A stretch of 64,000 nt of DNA from Streptomyces sp. MMBL 11-1. GTDB taxonomy: Bacteria; Actinomycetota; Actinomycetes; Streptomycetales; Streptomycetaceae. Below the pieces are notes generated by a model. It did not search any database. It saw only the letters and a program-made list of their open reading frames with translations, and was not told the DNA's origin. Positions 1 to 8,102 of this stretch are shown one piece after another. Within the stretch, counting starts at the first letter, position 1. Each line of letters begins with the position of its first letter. Location of the stretch: assembly GCF_028622875.1 (NCBI RefSeq), contig NZ_CP117709.1, positions 2,046,001 to 2,110,000 of the forward strand. The letters are read 5' to 3'. Both the position numbers and the translations under genes were made by a program.

Positions 1-99
1 GCGTCGCTCCGCGTCCTGGAGAAGCTCGCGTTCGAGCGGGACCACGTCTCCACGGAGGAGAACGGCGAAGTGGTCTGGCTCACCCGCACGTTGCCGTGA
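1..99 (+). CDS. GNAT-family acetyltransferase, C-terminal fragment
   Basis: The first 32 codons of the window are open from the left edge to a TGA at 97-99. The peptide begins ASLRVLEKLAFERD, which fits the acetyl-CoA-proximal helix and following strand of RimJ/RimL-type N-acetyltransferases (usual pattern S-x-RVLEKLGF). It ends ENGEVVWLTRTLP, like the last strand of that fold. The body of the gene lies outside the window, so substrate and full length cannot be judged. Family assignment rests on this one motif. Confidence 0.6.
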   Translation, partial: ASLRVLEKLAFERDHVSTEENGEVVWLTRTLP

Positions 100-145
100 G
101 GCGGGCCGGCCGGCCGCACGCCGCGCGCTGCTAGATTCATCCGCC

Positions 146-562
146 ATGCGATCACGAGAGTACGACCTCGAATTCCGTGAACGGTCCACCCGTATACGCG
201 ACGCGGGAGCCGGTCTGCTGGTCCTGTCGGCATTGCTGTGGGGATGGTGCGCCATTCTGCTTCTGACGGATTACGAGGTGGAAACGCGCAACGGCCACAC
301 CGACGAGTGCGCGGCGCGCCTGTTCACGGAGGGCGGCACGGCCAACGAAGGGGCCTGGCGGGGCGATTGGTGTGCGGACGAACGCGACTGGCCCGAGGCG
401 CTGGCCGTCCTGGGGCTGTCCCTTCCCGTATCGCTCGTGGGGACCGCGCTGTTCACGACCGGCCACGTGAGCCGGCGGATGAGCGGGCACTCCCAGGCGA
501 TGCGTGAGCTGGACCGGATCGCGGACGAGCGGGAGAAGCGGGAGAAGGGCGCCGGGGCCTGA
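146..562 (+). CDS. small membrane protein of unknown function
   Basis: A 138-residue protein with an acidic/basic N-terminus, a hydrophobic segment at about residues 22-41 and a second at about 92-110. The 50-residue loop between them contains three cysteines (near residues 54, 76 and the first membrane segment). The C-terminal tail is strongly charged (DERIADEREKREK-like) and probably a cytoplasmic helix. Two membrane helices with a loop outside is the simplest reading. I recognise no family. The ATG at 146 has no clear ribosome binding site, so the transcript may be leaderless. Confidence 0.6.
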   Translation: MRSREYDLEFRERSTRIRDAGAGLLVLSALLWGWCAILLLTDYEVETRNGHTDECAARLFTEGGTANEGAWRGDWCADERDWPEALAVLGLSLPVSLVGTALFTTGHVSRRMSGHSQAMRELDRIADEREKREKGAGA

Positions 563-679
563 CCGCGTTCCCGGCCGGTCACGCCCGCCCGGGAATTCGG
601 TCGCCCCCTGGGAGGCGAGCCGTTAACTTCCCTCCGGACGCCGTGGGATTGGCCGGGGCGCGACGACGAGGAGCTGCGC

Positions 680-1393
680 ATGAACGACCACGATCGGCGG
701 ACCGACCGGCTGAGCATCCTGATCGAGCAGTTCGACCAGGCGCGGGAGACGGCTCAGGTCAGGCTGAAAGGCCTCGGGGACGAGGAGTACCTGTGGGAGC
801 CGGCCCCCGGAAGCTGGTCGATCCGCCGCCGGGAGGACGCGGTGACGCCCCGGGCGTACGGTCCTGGCGCCTGGGTCATCGACAAGGGGGCGCCGGAGAT
901 CCCGGCGAGCGAGTACGCGGAGGTCGCACGGCAGGCGGCGGGCGGGATGTCCGTGGCGAAGATCGCCGAGGACTGGAGCGTCAGCGCCGAACGGGTCGAG
1001 GAGGTCCTGGCGTTCACCGGTGAGCCGGAGCCCGACGTCGTGCCGATCACCACCATCGCGTGGCGGCTCGGTCACCTGCACTCCGACTTCGCGGGCCGGT
1101 GGGAGTGGACCTTCGGCGAACGGCGGCGGGACCCGCACCTGCTGGTCGACTTCACGCCGTCCGCTTCCCTGGCGCTGGACCGGTTCTGGGAGACCCTCGA
1201 CCGGCACCGCGCGAGTATCGCCACGCTCACCGACGAGCAGCTCGACACGGTCGGCCTCTCGCGGTATCCGTACGGCTCCGACCCCGACGACCCGTACATC
1301 GGCGTGCTGGCCAACGCCAATCTGGAACTCATCCACCACATGGCCGAGATCGCGCTGCTGCGCGACCTCTGGCGGGCCCGCGTCCCCGCTTAG
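680..1393 (+). CDS. DinB-like four-helix protein with an inserted small HTH-like segment
   Basis: A 237-residue protein. The first 60 residues (arginine/glutamate helices, then WEPAPGSWSIRR) and the last 110 (RLGHLHSDF, and LELIHHMAEIALLRDL near the end) match DinB/DfsB-type metal-binding four-helix bundles. The histidines in RLGHLH and LIHH are the expected metal ligands. Between them, about residues 65-115, sits extra sequence (GMSVAKIAEDWSVSAERVEEVLAF) that resembles a DUF433-type helix-turn-helix. AGGAG lies upstream of the ATG. DinB proteins are often thiol-dependent transferases or stress proteins. The substrate here is unknown. Confidence 0.75.
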   Translation: MNDHDRRTDRLSILIEQFDQARETAQVRLKGLGDEEYLWEPAPGSWSIRRREDAVTPRAYGPGAWVIDKGAPEIPASEYAEVARQAAGGMSVAKIAEDWSVSAERVEEVLAFTGEPEPDVVPITTIAWRLGHLHSDFAGRWEWTFGERRRDPHLLVDFTPSASLALDRFWETLDRHRASIATLTDEQLDTVGLSRYPYGSDPDDPYIGVLANANLELIHHMAEIALLRDLWRARVPA

Positions 1394-1396
1394 CAC

Positions 1397-2056
1397 TCAC
1401 CCCGCCAGCTCCCACACCAGCAGCTCCGCCGGCCCCGCCACCGCGACCGCCTCCAGGCCCTGGGCCCCGGTGATCCGGGCGGCGTCGCCGGGGCCCAGCT
1501 CCTCGCCGCCCAGCGCGACCCTCCCCCGCACCACATGCACGTACAGGCGCACCGCGTCCGGGACCGCCGTGCGCTCGCCCCCGGCCAGGCGGCGGGCATG
1601 GAGCATCGCGCGCGCGCCGGGCAGGGCGTACGGGGTGGAGTCGGCGATGCCGGGGACGACCGTGTACGAGGGTTCGCCGTCCGGCTCCAGGGGGGCCAGC
1701 CACATCTGGAGGAAGGTCAAGGGGGCCGTGCCGTCGTTGCGTTCGACGTGGCGGACCCCGGAGGCGGCGCTCAGGTGGGCCACGTCCCCGGCGCGGACAA
1801 CGGTGGAGTGGCCGGCCGAATCGCGGTGGGTCAGCTCGCCCTCGACGACCCAGGTGACGATCTCCGTATGGCTGTGCGGGTGCTCCTCGAAGCCCGCGCC
1901 CGGGGCGAGGCGCTCCTCGTTGCAGGCCAGGATCGGGCCGAAGCGGAGGTTGTCCGGGTCGTAGTGGGGGCCGAAGGAGAGGGCGTGCCGGGTGACGATC
2001 CCGGCAGCCTCGTCCCCGCCCGGGTAGCGGTCATCGGACCGGTGCACGGAAATCAC
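1397..2056 (-). CDS. pirin family protein (bicupin)
   Basis: A 219-residue protein starting at a GTG (2056) that encodes the conserved pirin opening ISVHRSDDRYPGG. It carries the N-terminal cupin motif HYDPDNLRFGP ... GFEEHPHSHTEIVTWVVEGEL, whose histidines and glutamate form the Fe(II) site, and a second shorter cupin near the C-terminus (GGEELGPGDAARI). Pirins act as redox-sensing iron proteins or quercetin 2,3-dioxygenases. Which applies is not visible here. It converges on the DinB-like gene with only 3 nt between stop codons. The frame stays open upstream of 2056, but the conserved pirin start argues against the longer version. Confidence 0.85.
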   Translation of the reverse strand: MISVHRSDDRYPGGDEAAGIVTRHALSFGPHYDPDNLRFGPILACNEERLAPGAGFEEHPHSHTEIVTWVVEGELTHRDSAGHSTVVRAGDVAHLSAASGVRHVERNDGTAPLTFLQMWLAPLEPDGEPSYTVVPGIADSTPYALPGARAMLHARRLAGGERTAVPDAVRLYVHVVRGRVALGGEELGPGDAARITGAQGLEAVAVAGPAELLVWELAG

Positions 2057-2231
2057 CCGGCCACGGTAGCCCGGGGGCGCCCGTCGCACGGCCGCCCGAG
2101 CGAAACAGTGGCTCCCCTCGCACAGCCACCGGAACGGAACGGCTGCGTCAGGTGTTCGCCTACCTGCCGGTACGGGGCACCGTCCGCCCCGGCCCACCGA
2201 TCCACCGGCCCGATAAGGCAGTCTTGTCCTC

Positions 2232-3431
2232 GTGCCCCGACCCGATCCTGAGCAGCCCCCCGCCCACGACGCCCACCTGCACGCCGCGACCCTGAAACGG
2301 CTGGAGCAGTCCTCCGGCCGGCTGGCCGCGAACGCGATTGCCCGCATGGACGAATCGCTGCCGTGGTACCGGGCGATGCCTCCGGAGAACCGGTCGTGGA
2401 TCGGCCTGGTCGCCCAGGCCGGCATCGCCGCGTTCACCGAGTGGTTCCGGCATCCCGAAACCCCGCAGGCCATCTCGACCGACGTGTTCGGCACCGCTCC
2501 GCGCGAACTGACCCGGGCCATCACCCTGCGGCAGACCGTGGAGATGGTGCGCACCACGATCGAGGTCATGGAGACGGCGATCGAGGAGGTGGCCGCCCCG
2601 GGCGACGAGTCGCTGCTCCGGGAGGCTCTCCTCGTCTACGCGCGCGAGATCGCCTTCGCCACCGCCCAGGTCTACGCCCAGGCCGCCGAGGCCCGGGGCG
2701 CCTGGGACGCCCGGCTGGAATCCCTCGTGGTGAACGCGGTGCTCTCCGGCGAGGCCGACGAGGGGGCCGTGTCGCGGGCCGCCGCGCTCGGCTGGAACTC
2801 GCCCGAGCACGTGTGCGTGATCCTCGGCACCGCGCCCGACGGGGACAGCGAGCTGACCGTGGAGGCGATCCGGCGCGCCGCCCGGCACGCCAAGCTCCAG
2901 GTCCTCACCGGCGTCCTGGGCAACCGCCTCGTCGTCATCGCGGGCGGCAGCGACAACCCGCTCCAGGTCGCGAAGGGCCTGATCGGGCCGTACGCCGCCG
3001 GACCGGTCGTCGCGGGCCCGGTGGTGCCGGACCTGCTGGCGGCGACCCGGTCCGCGCAGGCGGCGGCGGCCGGGCTGAAGGCGTGCCTGGCGTGGCAGGA
3101 CGCGCCCCGGCCCGTCCTCGCGGACGATCTCCTCCCGGAGCGGGCGATGGCCGGAGACCCGGCCGCGCGGGACCAGCTGGTGGAGGAGATCTACAGACCG
3201 CTGGAAGAGGCCGGTTCGGCTCTTCTGGAGACGCTGAGTGTCTATCTTGAGCAGGCGAGCAGCCTGGAAGGCGCCGCCCGGATGCTTTTCGTGCACCCCA
3301 ACACCGTGCGCTACCGGCTGCGACGTGTGACCGACGTCACCGGATGGTCGCCTTCCGATGTGCGCTCCGCGTTCACGCTGAGGATCGCCCTGATCCTGGG
3401 GCGCTTGGCCGCGGCGGATCCTCAGTCCTAG
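2232..3431 (+). CDS. fasR: FasR-type PucR-family activator of fatty acid synthesis
   Basis: A 399-residue regulator starting at GTG 2232. The N-terminal ~150 residues are helical, the middle is a degenerate GGDEF-like PucR domain (about 155-290), and the C-terminus carries the PucR HTH_30 motif LFVHPNTVRYRLRRVTDVTG. It lies directly upstream of fabD-fabH-acpP-fabF on the same strand, the arrangement known for FasR of Streptomyces, which activates that operon. The 83-nt gap to fabD contains a TTGTTG-n5-CAACAA palindrome that may be its binding site. Family and context agree. The symbol is by synteny. Confidence 0.88.
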   Translation: MPRPDPEQPPAHDAHLHAATLKRLEQSSGRLAANAIARMDESLPWYRAMPPENRSWIGLVAQAGIAAFTEWFRHPETPQAISTDVFGTAPRELTRAITLRQTVEMVRTTIEVMETAIEEVAAPGDESLLREALLVYAREIAFATAQVYAQAAEARGAWDARLESLVVNAVLSGEADEGAVSRAAALGWNSPEHVCVILGTAPDGDSELTVEAIRRAARHAKLQVLTGVLGNRLVVIAGGSDNPLQVAKGLIGPYAAGPVVAGPVVPDLLAATRSAQAAAAGLKACLAWQDAPRPVLADDLLPERAMAGDPAARDQLVEEIYRPLEEAGSALLETLSVYLEQASSLEGAARMLFVHPNTVRYRLRRVTDVTGWSPSDVRSAFTLRIALILGRLAAADPQS

Positions 3432-3435
3432 ACTT

Positions 3436-3452
3436 TTGTTGGACTTCAACAA
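3436..3452 (+). promoter_or_regulatory. inverted repeat in the fabD promoter gap, candidate FasR site
   Basis: TTGTTG, 5-nt spacer, CAACAA. It starts 5 nt after the fasR stop codon and about 63 nt before the fabD start. It is one of the few A/T-rich spots in the region. FasR is known to bind the fab promoter in Streptomyces. Assigning this palindrome to it is inference from position and symmetry. Confidence 0.45.
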
Positions 3453-3514
3453 TTCCCCCGACGGTTCTTCGTCCCTGTCCCCACGGGCGTGCGGAGCCGT
3501 CCACAAGAGAGAGT

Positions 3515-4435
3515 GTGAGGGTGCTCGTACTCGTCGCTCCCGGCCAAGGCGCTCAGACGCCCGGCTTCCTGACTCCCTGGCTCGACCTCCCCGGTGCCAC
3601 CGACCGCATCGCGGCCTGGTCCGACGCCATCGGGCTCGACCTTGCCCACTACGGCACACGCGCCGACGCGGACGAGATCCGCGACACCGCCGTGGCCCAG
3701 CCGCTCCTGGTCGCCGCCGGACTGCTCTCGGCGGCCGCCCTGGACGTCACGCCGTCCGTCGTCGCCGGTCACAGCGTCGGTGAGATCACCGCCGCGGCGC
3801 TCGCCGGTGTCATCGACGACGAGGCCGCGCTGCGCTTCGTCCGCACCCGGGGGCTCGGCATGGCCGAGGCCGCCGCGGTCACCGAGACCGGCATGGCGGC
3901 CCTCCTCGGCGGCGACCCCGAGGTGTCGGTCCCGCACCTGGAGAAGCTCGGCCTGACCCCGGCCAACGTCAACGGCGGCGGACAGATCGTCGCCGCGGGC
4001 ACCGCCGCCCAGATCGCCGCCCTGGAGGCCGACATGCCCGAGGGCGTGCGCCGGGTCGTCGTGCTCAAGGTGGCCGGCGCGTTCCACACGCATCACATGG
4101 CCCCGGCCGTGGAGAAGCTGCGCGCGGCGGTCGGCGACCTCACGGTCTCCGACCCGACCGTGCGTTACGTTTCGAACGCCGACGGCCACACCGTGGCCAC
4201 CGGCACCGAGGTCGTCGCACGGCTGGTCGGGCAGGTCGCCAACCCGGTCCGCTGGGACCTGTGCATGGAGACCTTCCAGTCGCTGGGCGTCACCGCGCTC
4301 ATCGAGCTGAGCCCCGGCGGCACGCTGACCGGGCTCGCCAAGCGCGGGCTGCCCGGCGTGAAGACGCTCGCGCTCAAGACCCCCGACGACCTCGACGCGG
4401 CCCGCGCGCTCGCTTCCGAGCACGCGGGCGTGTAA
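3515..4435 (+). CDS. fabD: malonyl-CoA:ACP transacylase
   Basis: Transfers malonyl groups from CoA to AcpP for fatty acid elongation. The protein is about 306 residues and opens VLVLVAPGQGAQTPGF, the FabD signature. The catalytic serine is in GHSVGEITAA (about residue 87). The GAFHTHHMAP motif with the second catalytic histidine lies near residue 195. GTG 3515 follows AGAGAG. GTG 3521, two codons later, would match some Streptomyces annotations equally well. First gene of the fab operon, 9 nt before fabH. Confidence 0.95.
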   Translation: MRVLVLVAPGQGAQTPGFLTPWLDLPGATDRIAAWSDAIGLDLAHYGTRADADEIRDTAVAQPLLVAAGLLSAAALDVTPSVVAGHSVGEITAAALAGVIDDEAALRFVRTRGLGMAEAAAVTETGMAALLGGDPEVSVPHLEKLGLTPANVNGGGQIVAAGTAAQIAALEADMPEGVRRVVVLKVAGAFHTHHMAPAVEKLRAAVGDLTVSDPTVRYVSNADGHTVATGTEVVARLVGQVANPVRWDLCMETFQSLGVTALIELSPGGTLTGLAKRGLPGVKTLALKTPDDLDAARALASEHAGV

Positions 4436-4444
4436 GGAGCGAGC

Positions 4445-5476
4445 ATGTCGAAGATCAAGCCCAGCAAGGGCGCCCCGTACGCACGGATCATCGGGGTCGG
4501 CGGCTACCGCCCGACCCGGGTCGTGCCGAACGAGGTGATCCTCGAAACGATCGACTCCTCCGACGAGTGGATCCGCTCCCGCTCCGGCATCGTCACCCGC
4601 CACTGGGCCTCCGAGGAGGAGACCGTGGCCGCGATGTCGATCGAGGCGTCCGGCAAGGCCATCGCCGACGCGGGCATCGATCCCGAGCAGATCGGCGCGG
4701 TCGTCGTCTCGACCGTCTCGCACTTCAAGCAGACCCCGGCCGTCGCCACCGAGATCGCCCACAAGATCGGCTCGGGCAAGCCCGCGGCCTTCGACATCTC
4801 GGCCGGCTGCGCTGGTTTCGGTTACGGCCTCACCCTCGCCAAGGGCATGATCGTCGAGGGCTCCGCGGAGTACGTCCTCGTGATCGGCGTGGAGCGGCTC
4901 AGCGACCTGACCGACCTGGAGGACCGCGCGACGGCCTTCCTGTTCGGTGACGGCGCGGGCGCGGTCGTCGTCGGCCCCTCCCGGGAGCCGGCCATCGGCC
5001 CGACCGTGTGGGGCTCCGAGGGCGACAAGTCGGAGACCATCAAGCAGACGGTGGCCTGGAACGACCTGCACGTCGGTGACGTCTCCAAGCTGCCGCTCGA
5101 CTCGAAGGGCGAGATCAAGTTCCCGGCCATCACACAGGAGGGCCAGGCGGTCTTCCGCTGGGCCGTCTTCGAGATGGCCAAGGTCGCGCAGCAGGCGCTG
5201 GACGCGGCCGGGATCGCCCCGGAGGACCTGGACGTCTTCATTCCGCACCAGGCCAACATGCGGATCATCGACTCGATGGTGAAGACCCTGAAACTGCCGG
5301 AGCACGTCACGGTCGCCCGTGACATCGAGTCCACCGGCAACACGTCCGCCGCCTCGATTCCGCTCGCGATGGAGCGGCTCCTGGCGACGGGTCAGGCGAA
5401 GAGCGGCGACACCGCGCTCGTCATCGGCTTCGGGGCGGGTCTCGTCTACGCCGCGACGGTCGTTACTCTCCCCTAG
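4445..5476 (+). CDS. fabH: beta-ketoacyl-ACP synthase III
   Basis: Initiates fatty acid synthesis by condensing acyl-CoA (branched starters in Streptomyces) with malonyl-ACP. It has 343 residues, the usual length. The catalytic triad is visible: Cys122 in ISAGCAGFGYG, His268 in FIPHQANMRI and Asn299 in STGNTSAASIP. AAGGAGCGAGC precedes the ATG. Between fabD and acpP, on the same transcript. Confidence 0.96.
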   Translation: MSKIKPSKGAPYARIIGVGGYRPTRVVPNEVILETIDSSDEWIRSRSGIVTRHWASEEETVAAMSIEASGKAIADAGIDPEQIGAVVVSTVSHFKQTPAVATEIAHKIGSGKPAAFDISAGCAGFGYGLTLAKGMIVEGSAEYVLVIGVERLSDLTDLEDRATAFLFGDGAGAVVVGPSREPAIGPTVWGSEGDKSETIKQTVAWNDLHVGDVSKLPLDSKGEIKFPAITQEGQAVFRWAVFEMAKVAQQALDAAGIAPEDLDVFIPHQANMRIIDSMVKTLKLPEHVTVARDIESTGNTSAASIPLAMERLLATGQAKSGDTALVIGFGAGLVYAATVVTLP

Positions 5477-5539
5477 GCACACCGGACCTTTTGGTCCGTA
5501 CGCACGCACCCCGAAGAAACCCACCGAAGGAGCCCCAAG

Positions 5540-5788
5540 ATGGCCGCCACGCAGGAAGAGATCGTCACCGGTCTCGCCGAGATCGTCAACGAGATCGCCG
5601 GTATCCCGGTCGAGGACGTCCAGCTGGACAAGTCCTTCACCGACGACCTGGACGTCGACTCGCTGTCCATGGTCGAGGTCGTCGTCGCCGCCGAGGAGCG
5701 CTTCGACGTCAAGATCCCCGACGAGGACGTCAAGAACCTCAAGACGGTCGGCGACGCCGCCGAATACATCCTGAAGCACCAGGGCTGA
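5540..5788 (+). CDS. acpP: acyl carrier protein of fatty acid synthesis
   Basis: An 82-residue acidic carrier protein. The phosphopantetheine attachment serine is Ser41 in DVDSLSMVEVV, and the helix III/IV region EERFDVKIPDEDVKN is typical. A strong GAAGGAG ribosome binding site lies 8 nt before the ATG, as expected for the most abundant product of the operon. It is a useful contrast with the serine-less homologue at 44042-44284. Confidence 0.97.
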   Translation: MAATQEEIVTGLAEIVNEIAGIPVEDVQLDKSFTDDLDVDSLSMVEVVVAAEERFDVKIPDEDVKNLKTVGDAAEYILKHQG

Positions 5789-5864
5789 TCCCAGCCCGGC
5801 TGTGTCGCCACCCGGCGGTGGCGCCGCTGATTCACGACCCTCTACACGTGGAGAAGATTTTCCA

Positions 5865-7127
5865 GTGAACTCGACCAATCGCACCGTGGTCGTCACCGGT
5901 ATCGGCGCAACCACTCCGCTGGGTGGCGACTCCGCATCGACCTGGGAAGGTCTGATGGCCGGCCGGTCCGGCGTCAAGCCTCTCGAAGGCGAGCGCTTCG
6001 CCGAACTGCCCGTCCGGATCGCCGCCCCCGCGGCCGTCGACCCGGGCGACGTCCTTCCCCGCCCGCTGGCCCGCAAGCTGGACCGATCGGCGCAGTTCGC
6101 GCTGATCGCGGCCCGCGAGGCCTGGGCGGACGCCGGCTTCACCGCCAAGGCCGGCGAGGACGAGAGCATCGCCCCCGAACGCCTGGGCTCGGTCATCGCC
6201 TCCGGCATCGGCGGCGTGATCACCCTGCTCGACCAGTACGACGTGCTGAAGGAGAAGGGCGTACGCCGCGTCTCCCCGCACACCGTTCCCATGCTCATGC
6301 CCAACGGCCCGGCGGCCAACGTCGGCCTGGAGGTCAACGCCCAGGCCGGTGTCCACACGCCCGTCTCCGCCTGCGCCTCGGGCGCCGAGGCGATCGGGTA
6401 CGCCGTCGAGATGATCCGTACCGGCCGTGCCGACGTGGTCGTCGCCGGCGGCACCGAGGCGGCGATCCACCCGCTGCCGATCGCCGCGTTCGCCAACATG
6501 ATGGCGATGTCCAAGAGCAACGACGAGCCCGAGAAGGCCTCACGTCCGTACGACACCGGCCGGGACGGCTTCGTCCTCGGCGAGGGTGCGGGCGTCGTCG
6601 TCCTGGAGTCCGCCGAGCACGCCGCCAAGCGCGGCGCGACGGTCTACTGCGAGGTGCTGGGCCAGGGTCTGTCGGCCGACGCGCACCACATCGCGCAGCC
6701 CGAGCCCACCGGGCGGGGCATCGCCGCCGCGATGCGGAACCTGCTGGACACCAGCGACCTCAAGCCGTCCGAGGTGGTCCACCTCAACGCGCACGCCACG
6801 TCGACGCCGCAGGGCGACCTCGCGGAGATCAAGGCGCTGCGCCTGGTGCTGGGCGACGACCTCGACCATGTCGCGATCTCGGCGACGAAGTCGATGACGG
6901 GTCACCTGCTGGGCGGCGCGGGCGGCATCGAGACCGTGGCGACGGTCCTGGCGCTGCGCCACCGCATCGCCCCGCCGACGATCAACATCGACGAGCTGGA
7001 CGAGGCGATCGACGCGGACGTCGTGCGCGGTGAGCCGCGGGTGCTGCCCGAGGGGCCGATCGCGGCGATCAACAACTCGTTCGGATTCGGCGGGCACAAC
7101 GTGGTGCTGGCGTTCCGGTCGGTCTGA
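5865..7127 (+). CDS. fabF: beta-ketoacyl-ACP synthase II
   Basis: Elongating condensing enzyme of type II fatty acid synthesis, 420 residues from GTG 5865 (GTGGAGAAG upstream). The catalytic Cys170 is in VSACASGAEAIG, and the active-site histidines are His310 (LNAHATSTPQGD) and His347 (KSMTGHLLGGAG). Last gene of the fab operon, followed at once by a terminator. The frame is open upstream of 5865 but that stretch lacks family similarity and overlaps the intergenic gap. Confidence 0.95.
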   Translation: MNSTNRTVVVTGIGATTPLGGDSASTWEGLMAGRSGVKPLEGERFAELPVRIAAPAAVDPGDVLPRPLARKLDRSAQFALIAAREAWADAGFTAKAGEDESIAPERLGSVIASGIGGVITLLDQYDVLKEKGVRRVSPHTVPMLMPNGPAANVGLEVNAQAGVHTPVSACASGAEAIGYAVEMIRTGRADVVVAGGTEAAIHPLPIAAFANMMAMSKSNDEPEKASRPYDTGRDGFVLGEGAGVVVLESAEHAAKRGATVYCEVLGQGLSADAHHIAQPEPTGRGIAAAMRNLLDTSDLKPSEVVHLNAHATSTPQGDLAEIKALRLVLGDDLDHVAISATKSMTGHLLGGAGGIETVATVLALRHRIAPPTINIDELDEAIDADVVRGEPRVLPEGPIAAINNSFGFGGHNVVLAFRSV

Positions 7128-7143
7128 ACCTGCCTGTACGGCT

Positions 7144-7180
7144 GAAGCCCGCTTCCCGTTCCGTCCGGGAGGCGGGCTTC
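7144..7180. terminator. hairpin terminator after fabF
   Basis: Two 15-nt arms (7144-7158 and 7166-7180; GAAGCCCGC... and ...GCGGGCTTC) with one G-U-type mismatch and a 7-nt loop. It lies between the ends of fabF and the convergent DUF3145 gene and could serve both strands. Confidence 0.85.
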
Positions 7181-7233
7181 CGCATGCGGCCCCTCCGGCG
7201 ATTGAGGAGCGGGGTCCGGGGCAGAGCCCCGGG

Positions 7234-7728
7234 TCACACCACCTGGTGGAGCCAGCGGACGGGCGCGCCCTCGCCCGCGTGGCGGAAGGACTCCAGCTCG
7301 TCGTCCCAGGGCTTGCCGAGGAGGGAGGCGATCTCGGCCTCCAGATCGCTCTCGCCGCGCACCGATCGGGCCAGCGCCGCCCGCAACCGGTCCTCGGGGA
7401 TCAGGATGTCGCCGTGCATGCCGGTGACGGCGTGGAAGATGCCGAGGCCGGGGGTGGAGCTGTAGCGCTCGCCCTCGGCGGTGGGGCACGGCTCGGCGGT
7501 CACCTCGAAGCGCAGCAGGTCCCAGCCGCGCAGGGCGGAGGCGAGCTGCGAGGCGGTGCCGACGCGGCCCTTCCAGGAGAACTCGGACCGCCAGGTGCCG
7601 GGGGCGGCCGGCTGTCTGATCCAGTCCAGCTGGACCCGCACACCGAGGACGCCCGCCACTGCCCACTCGACATGTGGGCACAGCGCGCGCGGTGCGGAGT
7701 GAACGTACAGGACTCCACGTGTCGTCAC
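7234..7728 (-). CDS. DUF3145 domain protein
   Basis: A 164-residue soluble protein, full length for DUF3145 (opening GVLYVHSAPRALCPHVEWA, then VQLDWIRQPAAPG and GDILIPEDRLR). The family is restricted to actinobacteria and usually sits beside the fab operon, as here. Function is unknown. Conservation next to fabF hints at a link with lipid metabolism but nothing in the sequence shows one. GTG start with GGGAGG nine nt upstream. Confidence 0.88.
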   Translation of the reverse strand: MTTRGVLYVHSAPRALCPHVEWAVAGVLGVRVQLDWIRQPAAPGTWRSEFSWKGRVGTASQLASALRGWDLLRFEVTAEPCPTAEGERYSSTPGLGIFHAVTGMHGDILIPEDRLRAALARSVRGESDLEAEIASLLGKPWDDELESFRHAGEGAPVRWLHQVV

Positions 7729-8102
7729 CGGAACCTCCCGTGTGGGACGAGGTACGCCTTCCCCAGCGGCCTCGCGGCCATACCGCCTCTTTTCGGCCGG
7801 TCCCCGAGGTTGTCATCAGTAAACAGCATCGGGAGTTAATCTCCTGAAAAGGGACAGTATGTGACGTGACGTAATGTACCGGAGCCGCCCGGGTGTGCGC
7901 GGGCGGGCGGGACGCCGCTGGTTCGACGGGGAAAAGCTACCGTGCGCCGGGGCCGTCCGTGTGACGTACCGTCGGTCTCGGGCCCCTGATTCGCCGGCTT
8001 TCACCCGGCAGGGCGCGCACAGCCCCGACCTGGGGATCGTGTGGTTGCCGGGGGGCATGTCCAGAGGCATAGGCCACTGGTTGACCGGAGGGGATCCGAC
8101 CG
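7729..8102. promoter_or_regulatory. 374-bp divergent promoter region between DUF3145 and SGNH lipoprotein genes
   Basis: No gene is supported here. The stretch 7805-7875 is clearly richer in A/T than its surroundings (GTAAACAGCAT, GTTAATCTCC, GACGTAATG) and is the likely promoter of the minus-strand gene. No strong palindrome stands out. Confidence 0.4.

Noticed and set aside
3446..6628. 1060-codon open frame antisense to fabD-fabH-acpP-fabF
   Set aside because: It mirrors highly conserved fab genes. Long antisense frames are expected from third-position GC bias, and the product is low-complexity Arg/Gly/Asp with no family similarity.
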